Assembly (NCBI GenBank): GCA_016871675.1
Contig: VHCN01000027.1
Coordinates: forward strand, 1-39,396
Direction: 5' to 3'
Length of the DNA stretch: 39,396 nucleotides
DNA from: Verrucomicrobiota bacterium
GTDB taxonomy: Bacteria; Verrucomicrobiota; Verrucomicrobiia; Limisphaerales; VHCN01
A program made the translations under genes and the position numbers. This document shows, one piece after another, positions 24,519 to 33,849 of the stretch; positions within the stretch are counted from its first letter, which is position 1, and every line of letters starts with the position of its first letter. The notes under the pieces were generated by a model. The model had not been told where the DNA came from. It saw nothing but the letters and a program-made list of their open reading frames with translations, and ran no database searches.

Positions 24519-26513
24519 TCACGACTGCTTCAACATCCGCTTGTCCCCGTCGCGCCGCGTCACGCCGTCGCGGTCGAGCCGTTCGAGCAGCGGAATCAGG
24601 ATGCGCCGGCTTGTGCCGAGAGACTGGCGGATGTCGCTCGCCGTCGCCGGCCCCTTCGCGCGAAGGTGCGCCTTCACCGCCTCGGTCGCGCGGTGGAAAC
24701 TCTCCGCGAGCAGCACCACGTCGTCGCCCAATTCCACCGCCTCGCCCGTGTTGAGCAGGTAGCGCAGCGCCTGTTGCGTGAGTGCGTCGGGCGCGAGTTC
24801 CTTGCGCGACGGCGGTTCGAGCGGCTTCGCGGCGAGCGCGCCGCGGACCTTCGCGCCCGCGGACCGCAACTGCGGCGGCAACGCGAGCTTGTGCGAGCCG
24901 CGCCGGATCGAAGTGCCGCTCTGGGCGAAACCGCCCGCGCACAATGCCGCGACGAGCGGGTCGAACAGCTCCGGCGCGGGCAGCGACTTGAGCATGCCGG
25001 TGCGCAGTTCGCCGAGCGGAAGCCCCGGCCGGTCGGGATGCGCCTTGTGCGCCGCCTCAATCAGGCTGCCCGCGCGCTGCTGCAACGCCTGCCACCAGGC
25101 CGCGTCCACGAGCCACTCGCCGACCATCAGCGCGTGCTTCTCCGCGACGGCGCGGTGCACGGCATCCGTGATTTCCGCCGCGCCAAATCGGCTCTTCGCG
25201 AGCGACCCGGCGCGCTTGCGCGCGGCGTCGCGCGTGAGTTGCGAGCGCACGAGCGCGTCCAGCGAATCCGGCGCGGACGCGCGCGCCTGCAGAAACTTCA
25301 GCCGCGCCGCGCTGCGCGCCTGCCGCCGGCTCGCGTCGGGGTCGAGCAGGATGCCGCCCGCGAGCGTGGCCTGCTCCGACCAGTCCCGGATGATGAAACG
25401 GTCGCCAATGAACGCGAACACGGGCGACTCGAAACGCAATTGCGCCAGCGCCCGGGCGCCGGGCGCGAGCGACTTCGTGTCCAGCAACTGTGCGCGCGCC
25501 GGCGTGTTCCCGCTGCCGTGATGGACGCGCACCAGTGTGTCGTCCTTGAGCGGTCGCGCCGCGGCGACCTTGAAGGCGGGCCGCTCTCTGCTGCGCGCGC
25601 CGGATTCATCGGCCGCCTGCACGCTGACAAGGCGCGCGGACTTCTCGATGACGACGTCCCACGTGTCCGTCGCCGCGCCGAATTCGGCGAGCGTGATGAC
25701 TTCGCCGCGCGCGATGGCGTCCACGCCGGCGGTCGCGCCCTGCACGTCGGGCACGTTCACCGCGGTGCGCGTGCCGGGCACGCTCGCCTCGACGTCGCTG
25801 CTGTGGTTTTGGAGGCTGCGGATTTTTGCCGCGCGCGAACCGGGTTGCACCACGACGGCCTGCCCGCGCCTGAGCGCGCCGCCGATGAGCGTGCCGGTGA
25901 CGACGGTGCCGATGCCGCGCAGCGTGAACACACGGTCCACGGGCAGCCGCGGCTTGCCGATGTCGCGCGAGCCCGGCGCGTCCGCGAGCGCGCGGGCGAG
26001 GGCGGACTTGAGTTCCTCGATGCCGCGACCGGTGACGACCGAGGTCGGGACAATCGGCGCCCCGGCGAACGGCGTGCCCGCGAGCTGCGCGCGGAGCGCG
26101 GCGATGCTCGCGGCTTCGTCCTGCGCGAGGTCGGCCTTGGTGAGCGCGACGACCGCGCGCCCCACGCCGAGGTAGGTGAGGATTTGGAGGTGCTCCTCGG
26201 TTTGCGGCATCCAGCCGTCGTCCGCGGCCACGATGAACAGCGCCAGGTCAATCGAGCCGACGCCCGCGACCATGTTCTTCACGAAATCCTCGTGACCGGG
26301 CACGTCCACGATGCCGACGTCGAAGGTGGGCTGTGCGGCGCCGGCGTTGGGAGGTGCAAGCCGGAGGTGCGCGAAGCCGAGATCGATCGTGATGCCGCGC
26401 GCCTTCTCCTCGGGCAGGCGGTCCGGGTCCGTGCCGGTGAGCGCCTTGACGAGCGAACTCTTGCCGTGGTCCACGTGCCCGGCGGTCGCGACGATGAAGT
26501 GCTTGCTGGCCAC
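24519..26513 (-). CDS. selB: Selenocysteine-specific elongation factor SelB
   Basis: A 664-residue translational GTPase that delivers Sec-tRNA(Sec) to UGA codons with a SECIS element. GTPase motifs: AGHVDHGKS (11-19), [23 protein letters not shown] and LTKAD. EF-Tu-like domains 2 and 3 follow ([19 protein letters not shown] is diagnostic for SelB). The C-terminus (about 380-664) carries winged-helix domains that bind SECIS RNA, ending with a helix-turn-helix like segment ([38 protein letters not shown]). The GTG at 26513 is chosen because conserved sequence begins there and a promoter lies 8 bases upstream. No selA, selD or tRNA-Sec gene is visible nearby. Confidence 0.95.
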   Translation of the reverse strand: MASKHFIVATAGHVDHGKSSLVKALTGTDPDRLPEEKARGITIDLGFAHLRLAPPNAGAAQPTFDVGIVDVPGHEDFVKNMVAGVGSIDLALFIVAADDGWMPQTEEHLQILTYLGVGRAVVALTKADLAQDEAASIAALRAQLAGTPFAGAPIVPTSVVTGRGIEELKSALARALADAPGSRDIGKPRLPVDRVFTLRGIGTVVTGTLIGGALRRGQAVVVQPGSRAAKIRSLQNHSSDVEASVPGTRTAVNVPDVQGATAGVDAIARGEVITLAEFGAATDTWDVVIEKSARLVSVQAADESGARSRERPAFKVAAARPLKDDTLVRVHHGSGNTPARAQLLDTKSLAPGARALAQLRFESPVFAFIGDRFIIRDWSEQATLAGGILLDPDASRRQARSAARLKFLQARASAPDSLDALVRSQLTRDAARKRAGSLAKSRFGAAEITDAVHRAVAEKHALMVGEWLVDAAWWQALQQRAGSLIEAAHKAHPDRPGLPLGELRTGMLKSLPAPELFDPLVAALCAGGFAQSGTSIRRGSHKLALPPQLRSAGAKVRGALAAKPLEPPSRKELAPDALTQQALRYLLNTGEAVELGDDVVLLAESFHRATEAVKAHLRAKGPATASDIRQSLGTSRRILIPLLERLDRDGVTRRDGDKRMLKQS

Positions 26514-26521
26514 GGCGCGGG

Positions 26522-26549
26522 ATTGTCGGGGAGGCGCGCGGGAATTCAA
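26522..26549 (-). promoter_or_regulatory. Predicted promoter of selB
   Basis: Reverse strand TTGAAT (26549-26544), 16-base spacer, GACAAT (26527-26522), then 8 bases to the GTG at 26513. It supports selB being a separate transcript from the cytochrome-porin gene that ends at 26589. Confidence 0.45.
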
Positions 26550-26588
26550 CTGCAATGCGGCGCGCGAGCCCGCCCCGCGTGGCGGCAC

Positions 26589-29003
26589 CTACGGCCACGC
26601 CAGGGTGAGTGTCGCGAACACGCCGTGCGCGGTGTAGTCGTAGGCGGCGCCGGCGGCGGGCTCTGCGTATTGGAAGAAGCCGTATTGGAGGTTGCCGGTC
26701 GCGCGCTTGCCGAGGCGGCGGGTCACCCCGGCGAGAACGCCGTGGCGCTCGAACTCCGCGCCCGCCGGCAAGCCCGTCGCGACGTTGTTCTGCCCGTAGT
26801 CCGCGCGTGAAAACGTGTGGCTTGCGCGCAAGTCGGTCGACTCGTTCAACGTCCACGTCACGCCCGCGATGGTGCTCAGCACGCCGCCGCGAAATGGCAC
26901 CACGTAGCTCGCACCGTTTTGTGCGGTCGCCAGCCGGCTTTCGGCGTAGGAGCCGCTGACGTGGAACAACCAACCGTTCCACGGTGCGAACTGGTGTCCG
27001 GCGCTCCATACGTGCGCGTCGTAATTCCCCGCGGCGATCGCGCCGCCGGGCGTCAGCGCCGGGTAGCCATCGGTCGCGGTCGTGTAATCCGAGGCCGTGA
27101 GGCGATACGCAAGCGTCGTGCGCCACCAGCTCGCGGCCCGAAGGGCGAGGCGCGCCTCGAGTTCGTCGGTGTCGGTGTCGCGCAGCCGCAGGAATCCCGG
27201 ATACGGATGCCCGGCAGCCGGGACGACCGGGTCGATGTGGGTGTAGTCGGTCCGCTTGCTCCGGTGCCGGGCCGTCACGCTCAGCGTCACGCGTTCCCAC
27301 GGCGCGGCGTGGATTCCCGCGCGCCATTCGCGCCAGTCTCCGAGCGCGTCCGTGCGCCGGAGAAAGGGCTCGTTGCCCGCGGGTTGCTGCTCGAAGATGC
27401 CGTGATCCTCCTGCTCAAAGCGGCCTTCGGCGAAGACGACCGTGTGCGGCAAACCCGTCCAGCGGAGCGCGACATGCTCGCTCACGCGGCGCACGTCCAG
27501 GTCGCTGCGCTGCGGCGAGGCATCCGGAAACGGAACGCCGAAGAACACGACCTGCCGGTCGGCATCGCCCAACCCGCGCTGGCGCGTGAACTCGCCCTGC
27601 GCCGCGGCGGACACGGTCAAGCCGCGCCACGGCCCGGCGAGGATGCTCGCGCTCATGAGATGAGATTCCCGCTCAAGCAAGAGCTGGTTCGCGAACCACC
27701 GCTCGCCATCCACCGTGGCGCCGGCGAGGTCGGTCGTCACCTGCGACAACGCTGCGTCCGCCGAAACGCGCGAGTAGAAATACGCCGCGGAGCCCGTGAG
27801 CCATTCCTTGAACTCGCGTTCGACGCGCAGCGTGTCCGTGCCCTGGAAGCCGCGATGCGCCTCGCGCGTGGACACGAACCGGTCCGGCACCGCGCCCGGC
27901 GTCGTCACGAGGCTGACCGTGCTCTTGCGCGTCGCAAGGCCGGTGAATTCCGCGCGGAAGTAGTTTTCCACGCGCGTCCCGTCGCGTTCGGCGTCGAGGT
28001 CGAACCGGATCACGTGCGTGTGCTCGGCGATTTCCTTGAACGCCGGGAAGATCGCCTTGTTCACGCCGCCCTGCGTGGAGTCGCCCCACTCGAGCGTCGA
28101 CATCGCGCCGTCGCGGAACAGGTATTCGTAACCGACCACCATCCGGGGCAACTCCGGCCGGGTGAGGCCGAATTCGATCCACGCCCGGCCCGTGTCCAGC
28201 GAAAGATCGCGCCCGAGTCTGAAGGACGGCGTGCCGAACGGCGCGTAGTCGCCGCCCGTGTCGTGGTAGTAGCGGCGGAACTGCTCGATGCCGCCGCGGA
28301 CGAATCCGGCGTCGCCGCGCTCCCACGCGAGCCTCATGCGGTAGTCGTCGTCGAGTGGCAGCGCGCGCGCGTGGAGCGTGAGGCGCGTGTCGGGGTCGGG
28401 TTGCTGCGAGAGTTCGAGGCGCTCGAGTCCCGCGCCGAGCCCTTCGCGGAAGCCCCAGTGCTCGCGGAACACACGCTCGTTTCCGCTCACGCCCACGCCG
28501 CGGATGAACATCGCGATGCCGTGGCTGAAGCTGGACGTGGCCGATGCGGCCGGCCATGCGGCGCCTGCATCGATCCACGCGCGCAGCGTTCCAATCTCCT
28601 CCCGCGTGAGCGGCTCGCCCTTTCCCTTCGGAGGCATCTGCATGTCTTCGACGAGTCCCGCGACGTAGTGGATGAGCGGACTCCTTGCGCTGTGGCCGGG
28701 AATCAGCGCCACGCCGCCCGCGCCGCCCTTGAGCGCGGACGCCGCGTTGTCGAGGCGGAAGCGGCCCTTCGGCCGCGCGGCGCCGTGGCAGCGGAGGCAG
28801 GATTTCTCGAAGATCGGCTGGATGTCGCGCGCGAACTCCACCGGCGCTTCGGACGCGGGCGGAAGTTTTGAGAAATCGGGCGGGGCGGAGAACAGACGAA
28901 GGGACGTGAGACAAAGAGCGATGGCCAGATGCGGGATGCGCGATGCGGAATGCGGAACGCTGGAAACCGGATCCTTCCCCGTGATGTCACCCCGCGCGCT
29001 CAT
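26589..29003 (-). CDS. Outer-membrane beta-barrel with N-terminal monoheme cytochrome c domain
   Basis: An 804-residue protein. A signal segment lies at about residues 24-40. Residues about 54-151 are a planctomycete-type cytochrome c (PSCyt1-like) domain: heme site CLRCH (Cys69, Cys72, His73), then [14 protein letters not shown] and the likely axial Met123 in [13 protein letters not shown], closing with [12 protein letters not shown]. From about 160 to the end the sequence is a long series of amphipathic strands with aromatic girdles ([42 protein letters not shown]) ending in [10 protein letters not shown]. Barrel size (about 640 residues) is like MtrB/DmsF porins. Its ATG lies directly after the TGA of the octaheme gene, so the pair is co-translated. 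Probable outer-membrane electron conduit component. Confidence 0.78.
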   Translation of the reverse strand: MSARGDITGKDPVSSVPHSASRIPHLAIALCLTSLRLFSAPPDFSKLPPASEAPVEFARDIQPIFEKSCLRCHGAARPKGRFRLDNAASALKGGAGGVALIPGHSARSPLIHYVAGLVEDMQMPPKGKGEPLTREEIGTLRAWIDAGAAWPAASATSSFSHGIAMFIRGVGVSGNERVFREHWGFREGLGAGLERLELSQQPDPDTRLTLHARALPLDDDYRMRLAWERGDAGFVRGGIEQFRRYYHDTGGDYAPFGTPSFRLGRDLSLDTGRAWIEFGLTRPELPRMVVGYEYLFRDGAMSTLEWGDSTQGGVNKAIFPAFKEIAEHTHVIRFDLDAERDGTRVENYFRAEFTGLATRKSTVSLVTTPGAVPDRFVSTREAHRGFQGTDTLRVEREFKEWLTGSAAYFYSRVSADAALSQVTTDLAGATVDGERWFANQLLLERESHLMSASILAGPWRGLTVSAAAQGEFTRQRGLGDADRQVVFFGVPFPDASPQRSDLDVRRVSEHVALRWTGLPHTVVFAEGRFEQEDHGIFEQQPAGNEPFLRRTDALGDWREWRAGIHAAPWERVTLSVTARHRSKRTDYTHIDPVVPAAGHPYPGFLRLRDTDTDELEARLALRAASWWRTTLAYRLTASDYTTATDGYPALTPGGAIAAGNYDAHVWSAGHQFAPWNGWLFHVSGSYAESRLATAQNGASYVVPFRGGVLSTIAGVTWTLNESTDLRASHTFSRADYGQNNVATGLPAGAEFERHGVLAGVTRRLGKRATGNLQYGFFQYAEPAAGAAYDYTAHGVFATLTLAWP
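28928..28962 (+). repeat. Heptamer array in the signal-peptide region of the cytochrome-porin gene
   Basis: Five 7-base units in tandem: GATGCGG, GATGCGC, GATGCGG, AATGCGG, AACGCTG. Read on the coding (reverse) strand it gives residues about 14-25 (AFRIPH-like codons: HSASRIPHL). Neighbouring sequence 28895-28927 continues a degraded 7-base rhythm. Confidence 0.55.
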
Positions 29004-29792
29004 TCAGTATCGCAGCTTGTGGTCCGCGTTGGACCCGTGGATTGAAGTGTGGCACCCCGCGGACCAGCAGGTGCCGCGGCGCATGAAATCGGTGTGGCGC
29101 GTGGAGCCGATGTAAATCTCACCCGCCGGAAAACCCGCGCCCTGCACCTGCGCGTGACAGCGGAGGCAGAGGTTCGCGTCGCGTTGCGTGAGCAGCTTGG
29201 CGTTGATGGACCCGTGCGGGTTGTGGCAGGTGGTGCAGCCTTCGCGAAGCGCCTGATGCTCGAAGACAAACCGCCGCGACTGCTCGCGGTGACATTCGGC
29301 GCACGATTCGTTGAGCCGCGCGAGCGCGAGGCCGCGCGACGGCTTGCGGATGTCCGCGCCGTGCGGGTCGTGGCAGTGCGCGCAGTTCAGCCGGCCCCCG
29401 CCGAGCGGGTGATGATGCGGGAGGTTGAACTCCGCGTGCGTTTGCAGGTGGCAGTCGAGGCAAACCTTGGCGTCATCGCGCGGGTTGACGATCCAACGCC
29501 GGTCGCCACCTGATGCGATGTGGCGGCTGCCGGGCCCGTGGCAGGACTCACAACCGGTCATGCCCGCGCTGCGCCCGGATTCGCGATGGAACTTCCCGTG
29601 CGCGCTCGCGGCAAACACGCGCGTGTAGTTGGTGTGGCACTCGGAGCAGGACCGGTTGCCGGTGAAGTGCGCGCCCTCGACTTGCGGCGGGATCGCAACC
29701 GTGCGCCGGACGCTCGAGCACGAGAGCAGGAGCGCCGACGAGATCGCCGCGGCGAACCCGGCCGCGAGTGGCCATGCAAGGCGTGCCTTCAT
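29004..29792 (-). CDS. Octaheme c-type cytochrome lipoprotein, DmsE/MtrA-like
   Basis: A 262-residue exported protein. The signal peptide ends in the lipobox LLSC with Cys25 as acylation site; Ser26 favours outer-membrane sorting. Seven CXXCH heme sites are seen, at Cys49, Cys81, Cys111, Cys137, Cys164, Cys186 and Cys209, plus a CX4CH site (CWSAGCH, Cys242). CX4CH hemes are known from cytochromes c3. Many additional His residues (NLPHHHPLGGG, FEHQALREG, NPHGS) could be axial ligands. Motifs such as CHDPHGAD and CHNPHGS are typical of DmsE/MtrA-family periplasmic multiheme cytochromes, which normally carry ten hemes. ATG 29792 gives a normal signal peptide; 29810 is an alternative. It is directly followed by the cytochrome-porin. 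Confidence 0.88.
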   Translation of the reverse strand: MKARLAWPLAAGFAAAISSALLLSCSSVRRTVAIPPQVEGAHFTGNRSCSECHTNYTRVFAASAHGKFHRESGRSAGMTGCESCHGPGSRHIASGGDRRWIVNPRDDAKVCLDCHLQTHAEFNLPHHHPLGGGRLNCAHCHDPHGADIRKPSRGLALARLNESCAECHREQSRRFVFEHQALREGCTTCHNPHGSINAKLLTQRDANLCLRCHAQVQGAGFPAGEIYIGSTRHTDFMRRGTCWSAGCHTSIHGSNADHKLRY

Positions 29793-29908
29793 GCGTCGGC
29801 ACCGAAGCATCGGGAATCAAAGGCCGGCACGGGGAAAAGCACGCCGGGAGTGTGGGGAAGGCGTCCGGTGAATTCAAGCCGCGGGGCGTCGGTTGGCCGA
29901 GTTGGGGA

Positions 29909-29937
29909 TTGAGCCGGACACGTCGCGCCCGTATCCT
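29909..29937 (+). promoter_or_regulatory. Predicted promoter of the FG-GAP gene
   Basis: TTGAGC (29909-29914), 17-base spacer, TATCCT (29932-29937), then 13 bases to the ATG at 29951. The -10 is identical to that of dacB. It lies in the 158-base divergent gap with the octaheme cytochrome gene. Confidence 0.5.
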
Positions 29938-29950
29938 GCCGCGCACCCGA

Positions 29951-32257
29951 ATGAAACTTCTCCCCGTCCTGTTGCTTGCGGCCACGGTCGGTCCGACAAC
30001 AACGACTCGCGCCGCGGACGCCGCGACGAACCGCTTCAGCTTCGCCGGTCCGGAAATCTTCCCGTTGTCGCCGCAGATTGTCGGCCTCGCCGCTGCCGAC
30101 CTCGATGGCGACGGCAGGCTCGACTTGATCACCGCAAACAACACGCAGTCGAAGATCGCGCTGCTCTACAACCAAACCGGCCGCACCAACCCCGCGCCGC
30201 GTGCCCGCGCCGCGAAGCGCGAACTCAACGAGCTTCCCGCCGACGCGCGTTTCCGCATCGAGTCGATCGCCTCGGAGAAGCGCATCACGAGCCTCGCCGT
30301 CACCGATCTCAACGGCGACGGCCGGCCCGACATCGCCTACTACGGTGAGCCGCGCGAGTTGATCGTGCTCACCAACCGCGGCACCAACGGCTGGAGCCAG
30401 CCGCGGCGCATCCCGCTCGACGACGGGCAGACCACCGCGGGCGCGCTCACGCACGGCGACCTCAACGGCGACCGGCGCACGGACCTGCTGCTGCTGGCTG
30501 AAACGCACCTGTGGTTCATCGCGCAGAAGGCCGACCACGGGCTGGCCGAGCCGGTGAAGATCCCGTTCACCGGCGGCATCAAGGCCGCGCAGGTGCTCGA
30601 CATCAACGGCGACGGGCGGGACGACTTGTTGCTCGTGAACTGGGACAACGCCGTGCCGTTCCGGTTCCGGCTCCAGCTTTCCGATGGACAACTCGGGCCC
30701 GAGGTGCACTTCCAGCACCCGCCCGTGCGCGCCTACTGGGCCGATGATCTCGACGCCGACCGCCGCGCCGAGATCATCACGATCGCGCAAAACTCGGGCC
30801 GCGCATCGGTGGCCAACTTCATCCAGAAGCCCGCCGGGCCGCTGCTGGCGACATTCAAGCTCGGCCAGTTCGCCGTCACGCCGCTCGGCAAGTCCGAGAA
30901 ATCCCGCCGTGGCGTCGCGTGGGCCGACGTGAACGGTGACAAGCTCACCGACCTTGTCGTGGCCGAGCCGGAGAGCGGCCAGCTTGCGATCACGCTGCAG
31001 AATGCCGACGGCAGCTTCGGCGCCACACGGCGGTCCCCGACTTTCACGGGCGTGAGCGACGTCGCGATCGCGGATTGGGACGGCGACGGCCGGCCGGAGA
31101 TTTTTCTGCTCAGCGCGGATGAGCGGCAGGCCGGCGTGACGCGGCTCGAGCCGAACGGCCGCGTCGGCTTCCCGCGAATCCTCCCGACCGATGGCAAGCC
31201 GCTCGCGTTCGCCGCGGGCGCGCTCAAGCCCGGCGCCCGTCCCGTGCTTGCGCTCATCGTGGACCACGACGGCCGCCGCGCGCTGCAGGTCCACTCCGCG
31301 GACGGCGCGCGCCGCGAGCAGAAGCTCGCCGAGTCATTCAAGTCGAACCCGGCCGCGCTCGCCGTTCACGACGCGAACCAGGACGGCTTGCCCGACCTCG
31401 CCATCCTCACGCCTTATGAAAAGTTGAAGCTCCTGCTGCAAGCCGCGGACAAGGACTTCGAGGAAGTGGACGTGACGCCGCCCGGGGGCGCGACCGAGCA
31501 GCCGTGGTTCAGCGCGGCGGACGTGGACGGCGACGGCAAGCCCGAGTTGCTGCTCGCGCAGAAGAACTTCGTCCGCGCCGTCGTGCTCGCGCGCGAGTCC
31601 AGACCCGCGGGCGGCGACGCGAAGTCCACGTGGACCTTCACGGTGAAGGAGCAGATCAACGGGGCCGCGCCGAATTCGCGGATCGTCGCCGCATTCGCGC
31701 TGCGCACCGGGAGCCAGACCGTCCTTTTCCTGCTGGATGCCGAGCGCAAGTCACTCTCCGCCTGCGAGCGGGATTCCGCGGGCGTGTGGCAGATCGTGAA
31801 AAATGCGCCGCTGCCGGTCACCGATTTCAATGCGCTCGCGCCGATCGCCGGCGCGGGGACGCAACCTGCGAGCCTCGGCTTCATCGGGCTCAACGCCGCG
31901 GCCTCGCTCGCGTTGCACGGCAACGTGTGGGAGTTGAAGGAACTCGACAGCTACGAAACGCCGATCAAGGACGGCCGGCTCATGGACGTGGTGACGGGCG
32001 ACTTGAACAAGGATGGCCGCAAGGACCTCGTTTTCCTCGAGACCGCGAAGAATCACCTCGACCTGGTGACGTTTGACCCGCCGCACAAGCTCACGCCCGC
32101 GAACCGCTGGCAGGTGTTCGAGGAGCGGACCTTTCGCAGCCGCCGCAGCGACCTGCCCGAACCGCGCGAGGCGCTCATCGTGGACGTGACGGGCGACGGG
32201 AAGAACGACCTCGTGGTCGTCGTGCACGACCGGATCCTCGTGTATCCACAGGACTGA
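29951..32257 (+). CDS. Secreted FG-GAP/VCBS repeat protein
   Basis: A 768-residue protein with a signal peptide (MKLLPVLLLAATVGPTTTT...AA). It is built of repeated beta-propeller blades with calcium-binding DxDxDG-type loops: DLDGDGRLDLI, DLNGDGRPDIA, DLNGDRRTDLL, DINGDGRDDLL, DVNGDKLTDLV, DWDGDGRPEIF, DVDGDGKPELL, DLNKDGRKDLVF and DVTGDGKNDLVV. This integrin-alpha-like pattern points to an extracellular or periplasmic binding protein. No enzyme domain is seen. It is divergent from the octaheme cytochrome, but no shared regulatory site is evident, so a functional link is open. ATG 29951 is supported by the signal peptide and promoter. Confidence 0.88.
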   Translation: MKLLPVLLLAATVGPTTTTRAADAATNRFSFAGPEIFPLSPQIVGLAAADLDGDGRLDLITANNTQSKIALLYNQTGRTNPAPRARAAKRELNELPADARFRIESIASEKRITSLAVTDLNGDGRPDIAYYGEPRELIVLTNRGTNGWSQPRRIPLDDGQTTAGALTHGDLNGDRRTDLLLLAETHLWFIAQKADHGLAEPVKIPFTGGIKAAQVLDINGDGRDDLLLVNWDNAVPFRFRLQLSDGQLGPEVHFQHPPVRAYWADDLDADRRAEIITIAQNSGRASVANFIQKPAGPLLATFKLGQFAVTPLGKSEKSRRGVAWADVNGDKLTDLVVAEPESGQLAITLQNADGSFGATRRSPTFTGVSDVAIADWDGDGRPEIFLLSADERQAGVTRLEPNGRVGFPRILPTDGKPLAFAAGALKPGARPVLALIVDHDGRRALQVHSADGARREQKLAESFKSNPAALAVHDANQDGLPDLAILTPYEKLKLLLQAADKDFEEVDVTPPGGATEQPWFSAADVDGDGKPELLLAQKNFVRAVVLARESRPAGGDAKSTWTFTVKEQINGAAPNSRIVAAFALRTGSQTVLFLLDAERKSLSACERDSAGVWQIVKNAPLPVTDFNALAPIAGAGTQPASLGFIGLNAAASLALHGNVWELKELDSYETPIKDGRLMDVVTGDLNKDGRKDLVFLETAKNHLDLVTFDPPHKLTPANRWQVFEERTFRSRRSDLPEPREALIVDVTGDGKNDLVVVVHDRILVYPQD

Positions 32258-32271
32258 CCGCGCGCGGCGGC

Positions 32272-32598
32272 TTATTGCGCGGCCGGCATCGCGTTGGTGG
32301 TGGCGCCCTCGAATCGGATGACCGTCTCGCCCGGCTTGGCGTAGCCGAGCCGTTCGCGCGCGAGGCGTTCAACGGTCCGTGGGTCGTTGCGCGAGGCGTG
32401 GTCCGCGGCCTTCAACTGCCGCTCCTCCGCGGCTTCGGCTTGAAGCTGCTGCTCCTGCTCGTAAGTCACCCGGCGCATGCGCTCCTGCTGGTGAATGAGC
32501 GGCAGATACTTGATCACGACAAACGCAATGCCGGCCACCAGCAGCAGGCAGCAAACGCCCCGGCTCAGCCTGTCCCAGATCGTCACTCCCGGTTTCAC
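32272..32598 (-). CDS. FtsB/DivIC-like septum formation initiator protein
   Basis: A 108-residue bitopic membrane protein. A short cytoplasmic tail (KPGVTIWDRLSR) is followed by one transmembrane helix (about 14-33, GVCCLLLVAGIAFVVIKYLP) and a coiled coil (about 36-75, rich in Gln/Glu/Ala), then the conserved block ERLARERLGYAKPGETVIRFE. This is the PF04977-type architecture of FtsB/DivIC, which joins FtsL and FtsQ in the divisome. The GTG at 32598 is chosen over a longer frame to 32739, which adds low-complexity sequence. A weak -10-like TTTACT sits 8 bases before it. No other cell-division gene is adjacent. Confidence 0.82.
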   Translation of the reverse strand: MKPGVTIWDRLSRGVCCLLLVAGIAFVVIKYLPLIHQQERMRRVTYEQEQQLQAEAAEERQLKAADHASRNDPRTVERLARERLGYAKPGETVIRFEGATTNAMPAAQ

Positions 32599-32692
32599 CG
32601 CGCCTGAGTAAACCAAACCGCAGGCTTGCGCGGAAGGGGAATCTGAATCCCGCCGGCGTCGCCCCTCGTCTCCGCCCTCGCAGTGAAGCCCG

Positions 32693-32712
32693 GCGGGTGA
32701 TAAACCACCCGC
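32693..32712 (+). promoter_or_regulatory. Palindrome in the divergent ftsB-like/rmlB region
   Basis: A perfect 7-base inverted repeat GCGGGTG / CACCCGC around ATAAAC, 38 bases upstream of the rmlB ATG. Could be an operator or an RNA hairpin; no T-tract follows. Nothing else is seen in the 152-base gap 32599-32750. Confidence 0.3.
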
Positions 32713-32750
32713 GGTATGAACGGGACGCTTCACCTCCACGGCCGCGACGC

Positions 32751-33839
32751 ATGAATCTTCTTGTCACGGGCGGCTGCGGATTCATCGGATCGAACGTCAT
32801 CCGCCATGTGATCGACCGGCCCGGGGTGGCGCGCCTCGTCAATCTCGACGCGCTCACTTACGCGGGACACTTGGAGACCGTGGCCGATGTTCAAGCCCAT
32901 CCCAAATACCAGTTCGTGCGCGCGGACTTGCGCGACAAGTCCGCGGTGCGACAGGTCGTCCGCGGCCACGACATCACTCACGTGCTCCACCTTGCCGCAG
33001 AATCGCACGTGGACCGGTCGATCGCGTCGCCCGGGATTTTCATCGAGACGAATGTTCTTGGGACCTTTCATCTGATCGAGGCATGTCGCGAGCATTGGGG
33101 GCCCGCCGCGCCGGGCGGGAGATTCGTGCACGTTTCGACCGACGAGGTGTTCGGCAGCCTTGCCGGCGGCGGCGCGTTCACGGAGGCGTCGGCGTTCGCG
33201 CCCAATTCCCCCTACGCCGCGAGCAAGGCCGCGGGTGACCTGCTTGTGCGCGCCGCGCATCGGACTCACGGTTTCCCCGCAGTGATCACGCGGGCATCGA
33301 ACAATTTCGGCCCGTTTCAGTATCCAGAAAAGCTCGTGCCCGTGGCGATCCGGAATCTTGCGTCGTGCAAGCCGGTCCCGGTTTACGGCGACGGGTTGCA
33401 TGTGCGGGATTGGTTGTTCGTCCGCGACCACGCCGAGGCGCTGTGGCGTGCGGTGGAGCGCGGCGGCGCGGGCGAGTCCTACAATATCGGCGCGCGGAAC
33501 GAACTGACGAACCTCCAACTCGTTGAGCGCGTGTGTGACCTCGTGGACGAACTCCGCCCGAGGCAGGCCGGCTCGTCGCGCCAGCTCATCTCGTTCGTCG
33601 CTGACAGACCCGGACACGACCGCCGATACGCGATGGATCCGGCGAAGATCGAGCGTGAACTCGGTTGGCGCCCCGCGCATCGGTTCGACGATGCCCTGCG
33701 CGAGACCGTCCGTTGGTATCTCGAGAATCCGGAGTGGATCCGCACCGTCACTGCGAAGACCCCGGATACGGGACCGGGAATCGGCCCGGGAAAAACCTTG
33801 CGCGGGTGCAGGGCGGACGGACAGCGTCGCGTCGTTTGA
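32751..33839 (+). CDS. rmlB: dTDP-glucose 4,6-dehydratase
   Basis: A 362-residue extended short-chain dehydrogenase. It converts dTDP-glucose to dTDP-4-keto-6-deoxyglucose, the step toward dTDP-rhamnose and other deoxysugars. NAD-binding GGCGFIG at 7-13; LHLAAESHVDRS; the active-site pair in STDEVFG; the YxxxK catalytic motif at Tyr155-Lys159 (PYAASKA); and the substrate-binding RASNNFGPFQYPEKLVP. These match RmlB rather than related epimerases. The C-terminus has about 20 extra Gly/Arg-rich residues beyond the usual end. RmlA, RmlC and RmlD are not in the window. A methyltransferase starts 10 bases downstream, so this is probably a surface-glycan operon. Confidence 0.92.
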   Translation: MNLLVTGGCGFIGSNVIRHVIDRPGVARLVNLDALTYAGHLETVADVQAHPKYQFVRADLRDKSAVRQVVRGHDITHVLHLAAESHVDRSIASPGIFIETNVLGTFHLIEACREHWGPAAPGGRFVHVSTDEVFGSLAGGGAFTEASAFAPNSPYAASKAAGDLLVRAAHRTHGFPAVITRASNNFGPFQYPEKLVPVAIRNLASCKPVPVYGDGLHVRDWLFVRDHAEALWRAVERGGAGESYNIGARNELTNLQLVERVCDLVDELRPRQAGSSRQLISFVADRPGHDRRYAMDPAKIERELGWRPAHRFDDALRETVRWYLENPEWIRTVTAKTPDTGPGIGPGKTLRGCRADGQRRVV

Positions 33840-33849
33840 ACCAGCCGCC

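Noticed and set aside
24666-26810. Plus-strand open frame of about 714 codons
   Set aside because: Antisense shadow of selB; composition is biased to Arg, Ala, Glu and His and no motif is present.
26817-28871. Plus-strand open frame of about 684 codons
   Set aside because: Antisense shadow of the cytochrome-porin gene, with no recognisable family.
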